Positions 22,551 through 31,026 of a DNA stretch of 35,962 nt are shown here, piece by piece. Both the position numbers and the translations under genes were made by a program. How positions within the stretch are numbered: position 1 is the stretch's first letter; each line of letters begins with the position of its first letter. This DNA comes from UBA6626 sp963579995 (GTDB lineage Bacteria > Planctomycetota > Phycisphaerae > Phycisphaerales > Phycisphaeraceae), in NCBI GenBank assembly GCA_963579995.1, contig CAUZIY010000007.1:1-35962 (forward strand), in the 5' to 3' direction. The notes under the pieces are model-generated. The model was given only the letters and a program-made list of their open reading frames with translations. It was not told where the DNA came from and did not search any database.

Positions 22551-24092
22551 TTGAGCGTTTTTTCCATATTAAAATCTTCCGCAAGTCGGTTTGTACCGCG
22601 TGTAATTGGCAGACAAGGCAGGCGAAAGCTGTTGGTTTCGAAGGTTGACCGGTGGCATGGTCTGCAGACGCTTGAGCCCCGGTTGTTACTCAATGCCGAT
22701 CCTACCGGTTTGGTGTCCATCACTGGCATGCCCGTGGTGGGGCAAGTTCTCGTGGCGAGCAATGACATCGATGATGTAGATGGAATGAGCACGATCGATG
22801 TGCTGGTTATCTACCCGCAACCTGCTGAACAGCAGATGCAAAATATGATTAACTGGGGTCGAAACTATGGCGAGACGGAACTGGCCCCATTTCTAGATAG
22901 GATCTTTGAGAAGACGACGGAAATTTACCGTGACAGTGGAATCAACGTCGCCTTCAACGTCGCGCACTCTGAACAGGTCGACTTTTCGAACATTGATTCG
23001 GACTGGAAAGTGGATCTTACCTTGGCCTTGATGGGCAATAACTTTTTTAGCCAGTACATCGATGAGATCGAGGCCATCCGCACGGATCATTCTGCGGACA
23101 TGGTGGTTTACTGGCGGCAGAAAAATGACGGTGGCCCCGGGTCAAATGGTGCTGCCACCATCGGCGCCGGCGATGATGAGTCCTACCTTCAACTGACTTA
23201 TGGTGGGATGAATCCGACCCATATGGCACATGAAGCAGGACACCTGCTTTCCGGCGAACATGGTGATGGCGTCCAGGGTGCCGCGGTTTATGCAGTTCCC
23301 GGGCAAACAGCGGAGTTGCGGGAATTTCGCACGGTGATGACCGTGGCCTACCCGTTGTACCCACTGGAAGTGGATGAAAAAGTCTACTATTACCTGTGGC
23401 GTTTTTCTGATGTGGATGCGACAGTCACGGGCGATATCACCTGTAGCGTGTTGGGAACAACACCCACGACCTGTTCGTTTGAAACGGAGACCGCGCTGGG
23501 CAGTCCATCGAATAACGCCACGCCAAAGATCAGGTCGATGGTCCCTGGCATGGCGGCATTTCGCCATGGTGATGGCGATCTTGGGTACCAATGGAACCGC
23601 GATGGTGTCCCAATTGTTGGCGCAACGGACACCACCTATACGCTGACCCAAGACGATGCCGGATCAGCAATTTCAGCGACAGCCTATTACACCGATGGTC
23701 TGGGTACGGATGAAAGTGTCACCTCCGTTGAAATGAGCGTGACTGATTCTTGGGGAGATGCGAACCATGACGGCGTGGTGGATGTTTCGGACTTGGGCAT
23801 TCTCGGAGCCAACTTTAACCAGGATGATGCTCAGTGGTCTCAAGGTGACTTCAATAGTGATGGCGTGGTTGATGTTGCGGATTTAGGTGTCATTGGTGCT
23901 AACTGGACCGTTGATGGTTTGGTTACGGTACTGGCTGGTTACACGGTTTTGGAAAGTGAATTTGTCATGCTGAAGATTGATCATGAATTTGTCGGGACCA
24001 GGGCGATTAATTTGCCAGCGTTGCTTCAGCAGGATTCCGAGCATAATCTGGCTTCGATCATCACCTCCCACCAGCAAGCCATTGGTCTGTGA
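22551..24092 (+). CDS. LEPR-XLL secreted metzincin with dockerin
   Basis: 513 residues from TTG 22551. That start is chosen because the DNA around it (GTGGAGGCAAGGGG-TTGAGC) aligns with the start of the 2399 gene (GTGGAGGCTAAGGG-ATGAGC), and the residues LSVFSILKSS match MSIVSTLKSS. Motif LEPRLLLNAD is at 41-50. An Ig-like domain begins at about 53 (GLVSITGMPVVGQVLVASND), is interrupted at residue 79, and resumes at 343 (LGYQWNRDGVPIV). The interrupting segment is a metzincin-type protease domain with HEAGHLLSGEH (227-237); Ser replaces the usual Gly at the eighth position of HExxHxxGxxH. The dockerin pair is GDANHDGVVDVSDLGILGAN and GDFNSDGVVDVADLGVIGAN, and the LEPR-type tail INLPALLQQD..NLASIITSHQQ ends the protein. 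Confidence 0.8.
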   Translation: MSVFSILKSSASRFVPRVIGRQGRRKLLVSKVDRWHGLQTLEPRLLLNADPTGLVSITGMPVVGQVLVASNDIDDVDGMSTIDVLVIYPQPAEQQMQNMINWGRNYGETELAPFLDRIFEKTTEIYRDSGINVAFNVAHSEQVDFSNIDSDWKVDLTLALMGNNFFSQYIDEIEAIRTDHSADMVVYWRQKNDGGPGSNGAATIGAGDDESYLQLTYGGMNPTHMAHEAGHLLSGEHGDGVQGAAVYAVPGQTAELREFRTVMTVAYPLYPLEVDEKVYYYLWRFSDVDATVTGDITCSVLGTTPTTCSFETETALGSPSNNATPKIRSMVPGMAAFRHGDGDLGYQWNRDGVPIVGATDTTYTLTQDDAGSAISATAYYTDGLGTDESVTSVEMSVTDSWGDANHDGVVDVSDLGILGANFNQDDAQWSQGDFNSDGVVDVADLGVIGANWTVDGLVTVLAGYTVLESEFVMLKIDHEFVGTRAINLPALLQQDSEHNLASIITSHQQAIGL

Positions 24093-24369
24093 ACAATAGT
24101 TCGGGGTTGTGATCCTTGTGATTAAGAACAGTGCGCACGCTTACGGCCGGTGGTTTTCTTGATGATCGGCTTGCAGGCTCATCTTTGGCATTGCCATGAG
24201 CTGCCTTGAAATAGCAGTTGACGATCAATGCCTGTTGTCCAGATAACAGCTAGCGGTGCGCATGGTTACAGTTCCCAAAACCAGCGTATACTGCCTGGTG
24301 GCCACAAGGCCGGCCATGAATTGTGACGGTTGTTTGAAAAATCAACTTGATTTGTGAAGAACGATCCAA
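24093..24369 (+). other. Intergenic region before 24370
   Basis: 277 bases with no open frame that can be supported. A TATACT box at about 24286 could be a -10 element but the -35 spacing is poor. There is no TCTARARCG motif. Confidence 0.4.
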
Positions 24370-25749
24370 ATGAAATACAGCACCCGGCAATTAATCACCC
24401 TCAAGATACTTGTGCTCGTATTGTATGTAATCGGTATGCCGGTCAACGCGGAAGAGGTGAGGGGGCGGGGCAAGCGATGGGTACGCAGCCATCCATTTAC
24501 CTTAATGGCATTATCAGAAAATGAGAATATTCATGACTCGTCAGAGTACCGTGGCGCAGGTCTGAATACCTTCTTGGTGTTCAGGTACCAGCCTGAGATT
24601 TTTGAGGTGGCTTATGATCGTGATCCTCCACTGGGACTTCCTTGGCACTTTCATGTCGAAGAGTTTGAACTGACAGAACGCGTTAAATCCAGAATTCAGG
24701 ATCTTGACCGATCTTACCCTGGTGCAACTGGATGGCTGATTAAAGATGAGCCTCAGACGACCGCGATGCCGGGCCTGGCAAAGATCATGGATTGGCTTCG
24801 CCAGACTTACCCCGACAAACTTGTCTATTCCAATGCATTTCCCATTGGGGGCACTCCGGGTAAATACTTTGGCCGAGATCCAAATGGGCCTTACCCGTAT
24901 GACAAGTACCTTGAAGACTTTGTAAACATTCTTAAGCCCGATGTGCTCATGTTCGACATTTATCCATTCAGGGGCGGGGGTTTGTCCTCTTTGTACTTTA
25001 AGAACCTGGAGAATGTTCGGGCCGCGGCGATAAAAGCAGGTATCCCCTACTGGTCTTTTATCCAATCATGCCAAGGCTGGTCAGGGACAACGCTGCCAAG
25101 TGAATCGGAATTGCGAATGCAGATATTTACCTCCTTGGCCTATGGGTACACTGGATTTGCCTATTTCATTTATGGGACTCCAGCCACGGAATACAGAGCG
25201 CTTTTGGATGCAGACGGTCGACCTAACTACCTGTATTACGAGGCGGCTCGTGTAAACAGGGAAGTCATGAATCTGGGGCGGGCCTTACGGTTTCTTGAGG
25301 GGGAAGGAGGGCCGCTGTATGTACCCTATATCCCGGGACGACATCTTGAGAATGGGCAAATAGTCGACAATCATTATCCTTCAGGAACAGATCCACTGAC
25401 CGAGGAGGTTGGGCGTGAGTGGAAAATAGAAAATATTTCTGTGGATGAGGGCGTGGGTTTGAGAAGGGATGCCTTGGTCGGTTTGTTCCAGGACGACAAC
25501 AACGGCCATTATTTTATGCTGGTCAATACGTGGTGTGATATTGGAGTCTCGGCTAGGGACAGGCAGGCTTCATTTACCGTGACCTTATCCCCCGATGTCA
25601 AGGTGATAAGCCGCCTTTCACGAGAAACCGGTGCAACAGAACTGCTCCAAATAACGAATAGTAAAATTAAAGTAACACTTCCCGGAGGCACTGGTGATTT
25701 ATTCAAGATCGGTGACTCTAGGTTCCCAGGACTGGACGATGGGGAGTAG
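24370..25749 (+). CDS. Exported TIM-barrel glycosidase-like protein
   Basis: 459 residues. The N-terminus MKYSTRQLITLKILVLVLYV then IGMPVNAEE is a signal peptide. The body aligns throughout with the gene at 3-1343: KRWVRSHPFTLMAL, WLIKDEPQTTAMPG, QTYPDKLVYSNAFPIGG, LKPDVLMFDIYPF, IPYWSFIQSCQGW, LPSESELRMQIFTSLAYGYT and GGTGDLFK. Segments ending in conserved Asp/Glu (KDEP, FDIYP) look like strand ends of a TIM barrel glycoside hydrolase. A C-terminal beta domain (LVGLFQDDNNGHYFMLVNTW) resembles the end of GH42-like or related enzymes. The substrate is not known. No dockerin or PEP-CTERM is present, so the protein is probably periplasmic or fully secreted. Confidence 0.75.
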   Translation: MKYSTRQLITLKILVLVLYVIGMPVNAEEVRGRGKRWVRSHPFTLMALSENENIHDSSEYRGAGLNTFLVFRYQPEIFEVAYDRDPPLGLPWHFHVEEFELTERVKSRIQDLDRSYPGATGWLIKDEPQTTAMPGLAKIMDWLRQTYPDKLVYSNAFPIGGTPGKYFGRDPNGPYPYDKYLEDFVNILKPDVLMFDIYPFRGGGLSSLYFKNLENVRAAAIKAGIPYWSFIQSCQGWSGTTLPSESELRMQIFTSLAYGYTGFAYFIYGTPATEYRALLDADGRPNYLYYEAARVNREVMNLGRALRFLEGEGGPLYVPYIPGRHLENGQIVDNHYPSGTDPLTEEVGREWKIENISVDEGVGLRRDALVGLFQDDNNGHYFMLVNTWCDIGVSARDRQASFTVTLSPDVKVISRLSRETGATELLQITNSKIKVTLPGGTGDLFKIGDSRFPGLDDGE

Positions 25750-25778
25750 CGATATGATTTGCGATGCAGGCGGTTGGC

Positions 25779-25851
25779 CTGACGCGGGGCCCCTCGTGTC
25801 GTCTCCTGGGTATATTCGACCAGGCTACGATGCGATTGGCCGCCGCGTCAG
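25779..25851. other. Inverted repeat between convergent genes
   Basis: CTGACGCGG (25779-25787) and CCGCGTCAG (25843-25851) are perfect 9-base inverted repeats with a 55-base loop, in the gap between the ends of two converging genes. It may act in termination, but there is no U-run directly after it except AAAAAAA on the far side (25863-25869), which would serve the minus-strand transcript poorly. Confidence 0.35.
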
Positions 25852-25885
25852 ACTTGCCACCTAAAAAAATGCATGGCGGGAGTCT

Positions 25886-26641
25886 TCAGCGCCGTTTCTT
25901 TCGCACAGAGAAGATCATGACCGAGATTGCTGTCACCAGCGATAGTGTTGCCGGTTCGGGAACCTTTACGGTGCGATCTACGTTGGAATATTCAACTGCA
26001 TCAAAGAAAGACCGATCCACGACGGAACCAAGTTTGATACGGCCGGGGTCGTTGAGCGTATCGTTGGCCAAGGTATCAACCACGTTCCAAGTTGCTGTGG
26101 CATAATCCTTGTATTCCCAGGATACATCCCACTGTCCTTCGGCCACACCGGTCCAGCTGATACGGAAGTCGTACAAGCCTTTGCCCACGCCCTGGACCCT
26201 GTTGGGGCGGAGGCCATCCCTATGCGCTGCGATAATCTGGGCGCCGTCAGCGTAGTGCCAAAAGCCATGGTTAAAGGTTTCATAGGCGCCACCACCACCG
26301 AAATTGGCATCTGCCTGGCTGACACCCATATGAGGACGGCCCGGATCACCAGAAGCGACGACACCCCAGAAGTAAAGATAACGGGTATCGCCTACGCCCG
26401 GTTTGGACATGTCGGCATTGTTGCTGGTCGCATGTTCCCAAGCATAAGAGCTGTCATGGAAACCAAAACCATTGCCCTCAATCGCCCCACTTGTTACAGC
26501 GGCCATGTCAAAGACATTGGCGTTGGATCCAACAATATCCCAGCCATCAAAACTGTCCAGGTCATGAAACCAATAGGTTTCAGCTGCTGCTGGCAACGCA
26601 AAGATTGCGCAAAGCAGTAAAGGGATAAACGCTTTCTTCAT
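25886..26641 (-). CDS. Small secreted PEP-CTERM protein of unknown function
   Basis: 251 residues from the ATG at 26641, chosen because AAGGAG lies about ten bases upstream and MKKAFIPLLLCAIFALPAAA is a signal peptide; a longer frame to 26665 is open but lacks support. The mature part is one beta-rich domain (WFHDLDSFDGWDIVGSNANV, YLYFWGVVASGDPGRPHMGV, YDFRISWTGVAEGQWDVSWE) that looks like a jelly-roll carbohydrate-binding fold. The end is VPEPATLSLVTAISVMIFSV RKKRR. There is no dockerin. Its upstream region is the left copy of the large direct repeat. Confidence 0.8.
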   Translation of the reverse strand: MKKAFIPLLLCAIFALPAAAETYWFHDLDSFDGWDIVGSNANVFDMAAVTSGAIEGNGFGFHDSSYAWEHATSNNADMSKPGVGDTRYLYFWGVVASGDPGRPHMGVSQADANFGGGGAYETFNHGFWHYADGAQIIAAHRDGLRPNRVQGVGKGLYDFRISWTGVAEGQWDVSWEYKDYATATWNVVDTLANDTLNDPGRIKLGSVVDRSFFDAVEYSNVDRTVKVPEPATLSLVTAISVMIFSVRKKRR

Positions 26642-26670
26642 TTTCAATGACTCCTTAAATAACACATCCT

Positions 26671-27189
26671 TTAAAAATAAAAGATCTCGAAAGAATTAGC
26701 CCCGCGCATCAATTGCCGGGGATCACCAAGCATAATCACAACATCCGACACCGTGTTTCACGCGGTGCCTAGTCACAAATTTCTCTCCAAGGTAATGAGC
26801 AAAAGCAGGGCCAAAGTGAGGCCGATTCGCATAATATCCATAAGGCCATTTATTTAAGTCGTTTATGGTAACAAGTGATGGTGCTGCCGATTTGTGGTTT
26901 CAAGGTCTCAATGGGGCATTTTCAAACACCACGCCACGATAAAAGCATGCAACTGATTATATTGAAACTATTTATCGTAAAACCCCATGTTACTCTAAGG
27001 AATGGTTTGAAATGAGCCTATCTGGATGGTTGGTGCTATGCTGAATCACGATGGGTACAGTTTGATTTTATATCTGGCCTCTATCTGTCCCCATGCGGTG
27101 TTCGTCATTGCGTTTTGCAGGGTGCCTGCTGTAAGGAGTAAAGTTGCGTTATGGATTTCCTAGGTATTGAACTGTTTCTTGACGACGAA
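26671..27189. repeat. Long direct repeat, left copy
   Basis: 519 bases that match 28608-29183, with an exact stretch of well over 100 bases in the middle (from CTCTCCAAGGTAATGAGC on). It ends after 13 codons of the 29145 gene. Relative to the right copy it lacks about 67 bases, at a site with CGAYGG on both sides, consistent with a small deletion between short repeats. Confidence 0.85.
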
Positions 27190-27207
27190 TTGAACGTACC
27201 GTTATAA
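27151..27207 (+). pseudogene. Truncated start of the 29145 gene
   Basis: ATG at 27151 with the same AAGGAG upstream reads MDFLGIELFLDDE, identical to the first 13 residues at 29145, then LNVPL and stop. Homology breaks at 27189, and 12 bases later the stop codon of the RraA-like gene begins on the other strand. Confidence 0.8.
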
Positions 27208-27864
27208 GACACCGTATTTCTTGTAGGCTTCCGTAGCCAGCATGCCATTGATAATCGCATCACGCGTGACGTTTTCGTCATGTACTTTCTTCCAGGCATT
27301 TTGGATTGCCGTCTCTTCGATTTCCTGAGGAACAACAACAACACCATCTTCGTCAGCAATCACAAGATCTCCCGAGCAGAAAGTAACGCCGTCAATTTGT
27401 ACAGGCTCATCAATAGAAATAACTCGTTGACGATTCATGCTGTCGTAGACACAACGTCCCGAAGCGTAGACGGCGAATCCCAGAGCTTTGATCTTCGAAA
27501 TATCGCGTACCGCTCCATGAATGATCGCTCCGATACAACCTCGATTTTTAGAGGCCGTGGAAAGCAATTCGCCCCAAACACCTGAGTGCATTGAACCATT
27601 AGCCGCACAAATCAGCACGTCGTCCGCTTGGCAGGCATCGATAGCTTTCAATTCCAATTCATACGGCGAAGGATCTTCAAAATCAATATCTTCCCACTGC
27701 GTCGTCTTGCAACGACCCACTAATACTCCTTCGCTTGTTTGCGGAGGTAAAGGTACACGAGGAGACTGATTTTTATAACCTAATGCATCGAGGACATCGG
27801 AAACGACTGCAGCGTACAATTTCTCCCGCATCATTTCGATTGTAATTTCCTGAGGTGCAGACAT
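27202..27864 (-). CDS. RraA-family protein
   Basis: 220 residues with AAGGAAG five bases before the start. Conserved features of the RraA/HMG-aldolase fold: VVSDVLDALGY near the start, ADDVLICAANGSMHSGVWGE, LLSTASKNRGCIGAIIHGAV, RDISKIKALGFAVYASG and SGDLVIADEDGVVVVP. Members either cleave 4-hydroxy-4-methyl-2-oxoglutarate-like acids with a divalent metal or inhibit RNase E; in sugar-acid operons an aldolase or decarboxylase role is more likely. It follows the mannonate dehydratase gene by 14 bases on the same strand, so the two are cotranscribed. By eye the base composition is more AT-rich than that of flanking genes. Confidence 0.85.
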   Translation of the reverse strand: MSAPQEITIEMMREKLYAAVVSDVLDALGYKNQSPRVPLPPQTSEGVLVGRCKTTQWEDIDFEDPSPYELELKAIDACQADDVLICAANGSMHSGVWGELLSTASKNRGCIGAIIHGAVRDISKIKALGFAVYASGRCVYDSMNRQRVISIDEPVQIDGVTFCSGDLVIADEDGVVVVPQEIEETAIQNAWKKVHDENVTRDAIINGMLATEAYKKYGVL

Positions 27865-27878
27865 TGATTCTTCCTTTA

Positions 27879-28580
27879 TTACCGTTGAGCGGCGTGCATG
27901 AGCCCACGCATATAACCATAAGCAAATAATCGTCCCAGTTGAGTGTAGCCCGGCTCACCTGCCTCTTCACCGAATAGCTGCGGTACATGATCAGGGCGAA
28001 TGGGACCTTCAAACCCAACTTCATAGTATGCTTTCACGGCCGCTGCCATGTCTGTAGGACCATTATCATGAAAGGTCTCTGTGAAATTCTCTTTCGTGCC
28101 TCGAATATCCCGAAAGTGTACATAACGTATATGAGGTCCAAGCTCATAGATAGTCTCCGGAATAGAAGCTCCCATCTCCACAAAAGAACCCTGACAGAAA
28201 CAAATACCGTTACGGGAACTGGGAACCAACTCCACCAGGTGGCGAAATCCATCCACAGAATTCATGATCCGAGCACGCCCTAAAAACACTTCCAAAGGCG
28301 GGTCATCGGGGTGCATTGCCAGATCAATCTCCAACTCTTCAGCGACTGGAAGGACCTGCTCCAAAAAATACTTTAAGTTGTTCCAAAGAGCTTCAGCCGC
28401 TAATTCTTCATGCTTCAACGGCTTCGATGCATCGTCTAGCGAAACAGCCAAATCTATTTCTCTGAGATTGAACTGAGTCACTTTGGCGCCAGCGCGATCT
28501 AAAACGTCAGTCTTTGTACGCACCCAATCCGTACCGGCCATGAAATTATAGCAAAGCACGGGAATTTCTAGTTTTTTCAT
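27879..28580 (-). CDS. uxuA: Mannonate dehydratase, N-terminally truncated
   Basis: 233 residues, while UxuA is usually 330-400. It begins KKLEIPVLCYNFMAGTDWVR, which in full-length family members comes after roughly 100 residues. The remaining barrel parts are present: LAMHPDDPP, GICFCQGSFVEMG (Cys region), IRYVHFRDIRG, and GPIRPDHVPQLFG. The family dehydrates D-mannonate to 2-keto-3-deoxygluconate in hexuronate breakdown. An in-frame TAA lies about 30 bases upstream of the ATG, so no longer start exists. The start is only 27 bases from the edge of the direct repeat, which suggests the 5' end was lost when the cassette was inserted. Probably inactive, though that is an inference. Confidence 0.75.
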   Translation of the reverse strand: MKKLEIPVLCYNFMAGTDWVRTKTDVLDRAGAKVTQFNLREIDLAVSLDDASKPLKHEELAAEALWNNLKYFLEQVLPVAEELEIDLAMHPDDPPLEVFLGRARIMNSVDGFRHLVELVPSSRNGICFCQGSFVEMGASIPETIYELGPHIRYVHFRDIRGTKENFTETFHDNGPTDMAAAVKAYYEVGFEGPIRPDHVPQLFGEEAGEPGYTQLGRLFAYGYMRGLMHAAQR

Positions 28581-28607
28581 GATGTTAAGAAGTGAGATGA
28601 TTCCCTC

Positions 28608-29183
28608 TTAAAATAAACGATCTTGAAAGCTTGGCCCCGAGCATCAATTGCCGGGCATCACCAAGCATGATCGCAACATCCGCCACCATGTTTTATACGG
28701 TGCCTAGTCACAAATTCCTCTCCAAGGTAATGAGCAAAAGCAGGGCCAAAGTGAGGCCGATTCGCATAATATCCATAAGGCCATTTATTTAAGTCGTTTA
28801 TGGTAACAAGTGATGGTGCTGCCGATTTGTGGTTTCAAGGTCTCGATGGGGCATTTACAAACGCCAAGCCACGATAAAAGCACGCAAATGCTTATATTAA
28901 AATTATTTACTGTAAAATTCCTAAGGGATGGTTGAAAATGAGCCTATCTGCGTGGGTGGTTCTATGCTGAATCACGACGGGAATTCATGGTGAGCGTAAA
29001 CTGTGGAGTTGTGTATTTTGGCATGTGGCCCCATGAATCGTCCGATGGATACAGTTTAATTTTATATCTTGTATCTATTGGTCCCCATGCGGTGCTCATC
29101 ATTGCGTTTTGCAGGGTGCCTGCTGTAAGGAGTAAAGTTGCATTATGGATTTTCTAGGTATTGAACTGTTTCTTGACGACGAA
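28608..29183. repeat. Long direct repeat, right copy
   Basis: 576 bases matching 26671-27189. It carries the upstream region, the AAGGAG ribosome-binding site and the first 13 codons of the intact gene at 29145. Together the two copies flank 27190-28607, which holds exactly the RraA-like and UxuA genes. Confidence 0.85.
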
Positions 29184-30578
29184 ATGATCTCCTATACCCG
29201 CAACATGCGGCGGGAATTGCACCAGGCCCGAAAATATGAGCACAATCCGATCATCACCAATGAGTATCCTTGGGAAGGGACTCATGTAACGCTGTACGGG
29301 AGCGTTCTTGCCGACGAATCACGGGGCGTTCTTCGCATGTGGTACAACGCATACGGAGAAAAATATTACGAACAGCAAACGTTGGCTTATGCCGAGAGTG
29401 AAGATGGAATCCATTGGGATAAACCCATGATGGATTACGTAAGTTGGGAAGGCTACAAAAAAACAAACATTCTCATGGGCCCAGATCCCAATTTGCATGG
29501 TCCATGCGTGATCCTCAATCCAGATCAGACGGATCCTTCCCGCCGCTTTCTTCTGCTGTTTGATTCATACGCAAGGTATCACCCTGAGGTTGCAGATAAT
29601 CCGGCGGCATGGCGGGCCTGCTATGCCGCTGAATCTCCCGATGGTTTTCGCTGGTCACCTCCCCAAGGGCGTCTCGCGTTTGCCGGTAAAGCAGACAGTG
29701 GCCAGTGTGTTGTCTGGGAGCCTCTTGCCGGTAAATTCAGGGCCTATGCGCGCAATCATTCCAAGGACATCAATGGGTCATGTAACCGGATATTCCGGTT
29801 GGTCGAGTCCACGGATTTTATTCACTGGGAAACACCAACAGAACTGTTTCGCCCCGATGAACTTGATGGCGAGCCAGATCGACAGCTCCAACAGATCGCA
29901 GTGACACGATTTGATGGTCTTTATGTCGGGCTGCTTGGGCTGTTTCGCCGTTCCCAGTGTTTCAGGGACAGCCCCACCCACATTCACGAGGGCGACCAAC
30001 TTGATGAGATTCAGTTGATCACCAGCCGTGACGGTGTTCGATTCACCCGGGTTGCCGATCGGGCGGTGTTTCTTCCCAAGAGTCAGCCGCCCCAGTGGGG
30101 TACCGGCGGACAGCGTATGGCAAGCCAGATGGTCTTGCACAAGGACAAGGTGCTTGTGTATTACGGTAGTCGGGGGCAGGATGCCTCGGGTGTTTTGGAT
30201 AAGCCATTGCAGATTGGCCTGGCGACAATACCTCGTGATCAGTTTGTTTCGATGGTCCCCAATCAACTGCTTGAAACAGGAATGTTGGAATTGCGTCCGC
30301 TTGTCTACCGCGGTGGATCGCTTTATCTCAATACCACCGTCTTGGCGGGCGGATCTGTCTGCGCTGAGCTTACGGATTTTGAGGGTACGCCCATTGAGGG
30401 ATTTGATCGAGACAACGCCATTGCCATTGAAGAAGACGGGCTCGACCAGCCGGTTAGATGGAAGGCCGGCGACAGATCAGTCTCGCTCAACGAATTGGGA
30501 TCCGGACACCGATTCCAGCCCCTGCGTCTACGCTTGTGGATTCACCATGCGCATGTGCATGCTCTGCGGGAACGGTAA
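29145..30578 (+). CDS. GH32/GH43-like five-bladed propeller protein, cytoplasmic
   Basis: 477 residues, with AAGGAG about ten bases before ATG 29145. There is no signal peptide. Repeating propeller strands contain GTHVTLYGSVLADESRGVLR, MWYNAYG, YAESEDGIHWDKP, YAAESPDGFRWSPP, RLVESTDFIHWETP and ITSRDGVRFTRV, the periodic SxDGxxW pattern of sucrase/arabinanase-type folds, followed by a C-terminal beta domain. Planctomycetes have many such proteins, usually annotated as GH32 N-terminal-domain-like with unknown substrate. Because it lies beside sugar-acid genes and is cytoplasmic, it may act on imported oligosaccharides. Confidence 0.75.
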   Translation: MDFLGIELFLDDEMISYTRNMRRELHQARKYEHNPIITNEYPWEGTHVTLYGSVLADESRGVLRMWYNAYGEKYYEQQTLAYAESEDGIHWDKPMMDYVSWEGYKKTNILMGPDPNLHGPCVILNPDQTDPSRRFLLLFDSYARYHPEVADNPAAWRACYAAESPDGFRWSPPQGRLAFAGKADSGQCVVWEPLAGKFRAYARNHSKDINGSCNRIFRLVESTDFIHWETPTELFRPDELDGEPDRQLQQIAVTRFDGLYVGLLGLFRRSQCFRDSPTHIHEGDQLDEIQLITSRDGVRFTRVADRAVFLPKSQPPQWGTGGQRMASQMVLHKDKVLVYYGSRGQDASGVLDKPLQIGLATIPRDQFVSMVPNQLLETGMLELRPLVYRGGSLYLNTTVLAGGSVCAELTDFEGTPIEGFDRDNAIAIEEDGLDQPVRWKAGDRSVSLNELGSGHRFQPLRLRLWIHHAHVHALRER

Positions 30579-31026
30579 CACCATCTGAAATTTTGCAATT
30601 GATGGGTCTTCGCAGCTGTTTTCAAAGGTACAGCGGAGGTGTTCTTGCGCAGCGGCAACTTGTTGTAGCACCTTGTATCGCCCGTATTGAAATTTGAAAT
30701 ATTCAGTGGCAGTGCTTCGGTGTGTTTCAGCCAGTGACACGCAAACAAATTCGTGGCGCCTCCATCTCTACAGATCATGACGTATATTCGGTTTGTAACA
30801 GCCAATCGGATCAGGCGGGTATCGACAGGGTCCAAGGTTGGGAGGAATCTCGCTTTTTGTGATCAGGGTCAGCATTAAGGGGTTTCGCCCTACCGGGGAA
30901 ATGAGGTGGATCTTGCGATTTTCAATGGGTTTCATGGGTTGATTGGACTGTATTGTGCGTTGGGTTTAAGCCCGAACGTCAGCAGGACGAAAATATCTAA
31001 ACAAACCCTACTTGATTGGATTTTCT
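30579..31026 (+). other. Intergenic region with no supported gene
   Basis: 448 bases. A minus-strand frame at 30528-30740 looks faintly protein-like but has no ribosome-binding site and overlaps the previous gene. No terminator or clear promoter is seen. Confidence 0.4.

Noticed and set aside
30528..30740. Minus-strand 70-codon frame (YFKFQYGRYKVLQQVAAAQE)
   Set aside because: It looks faintly protein-like but has only a GTG start, no ribosome-binding site, overlaps the 29145 gene end and has no recognised relatives.
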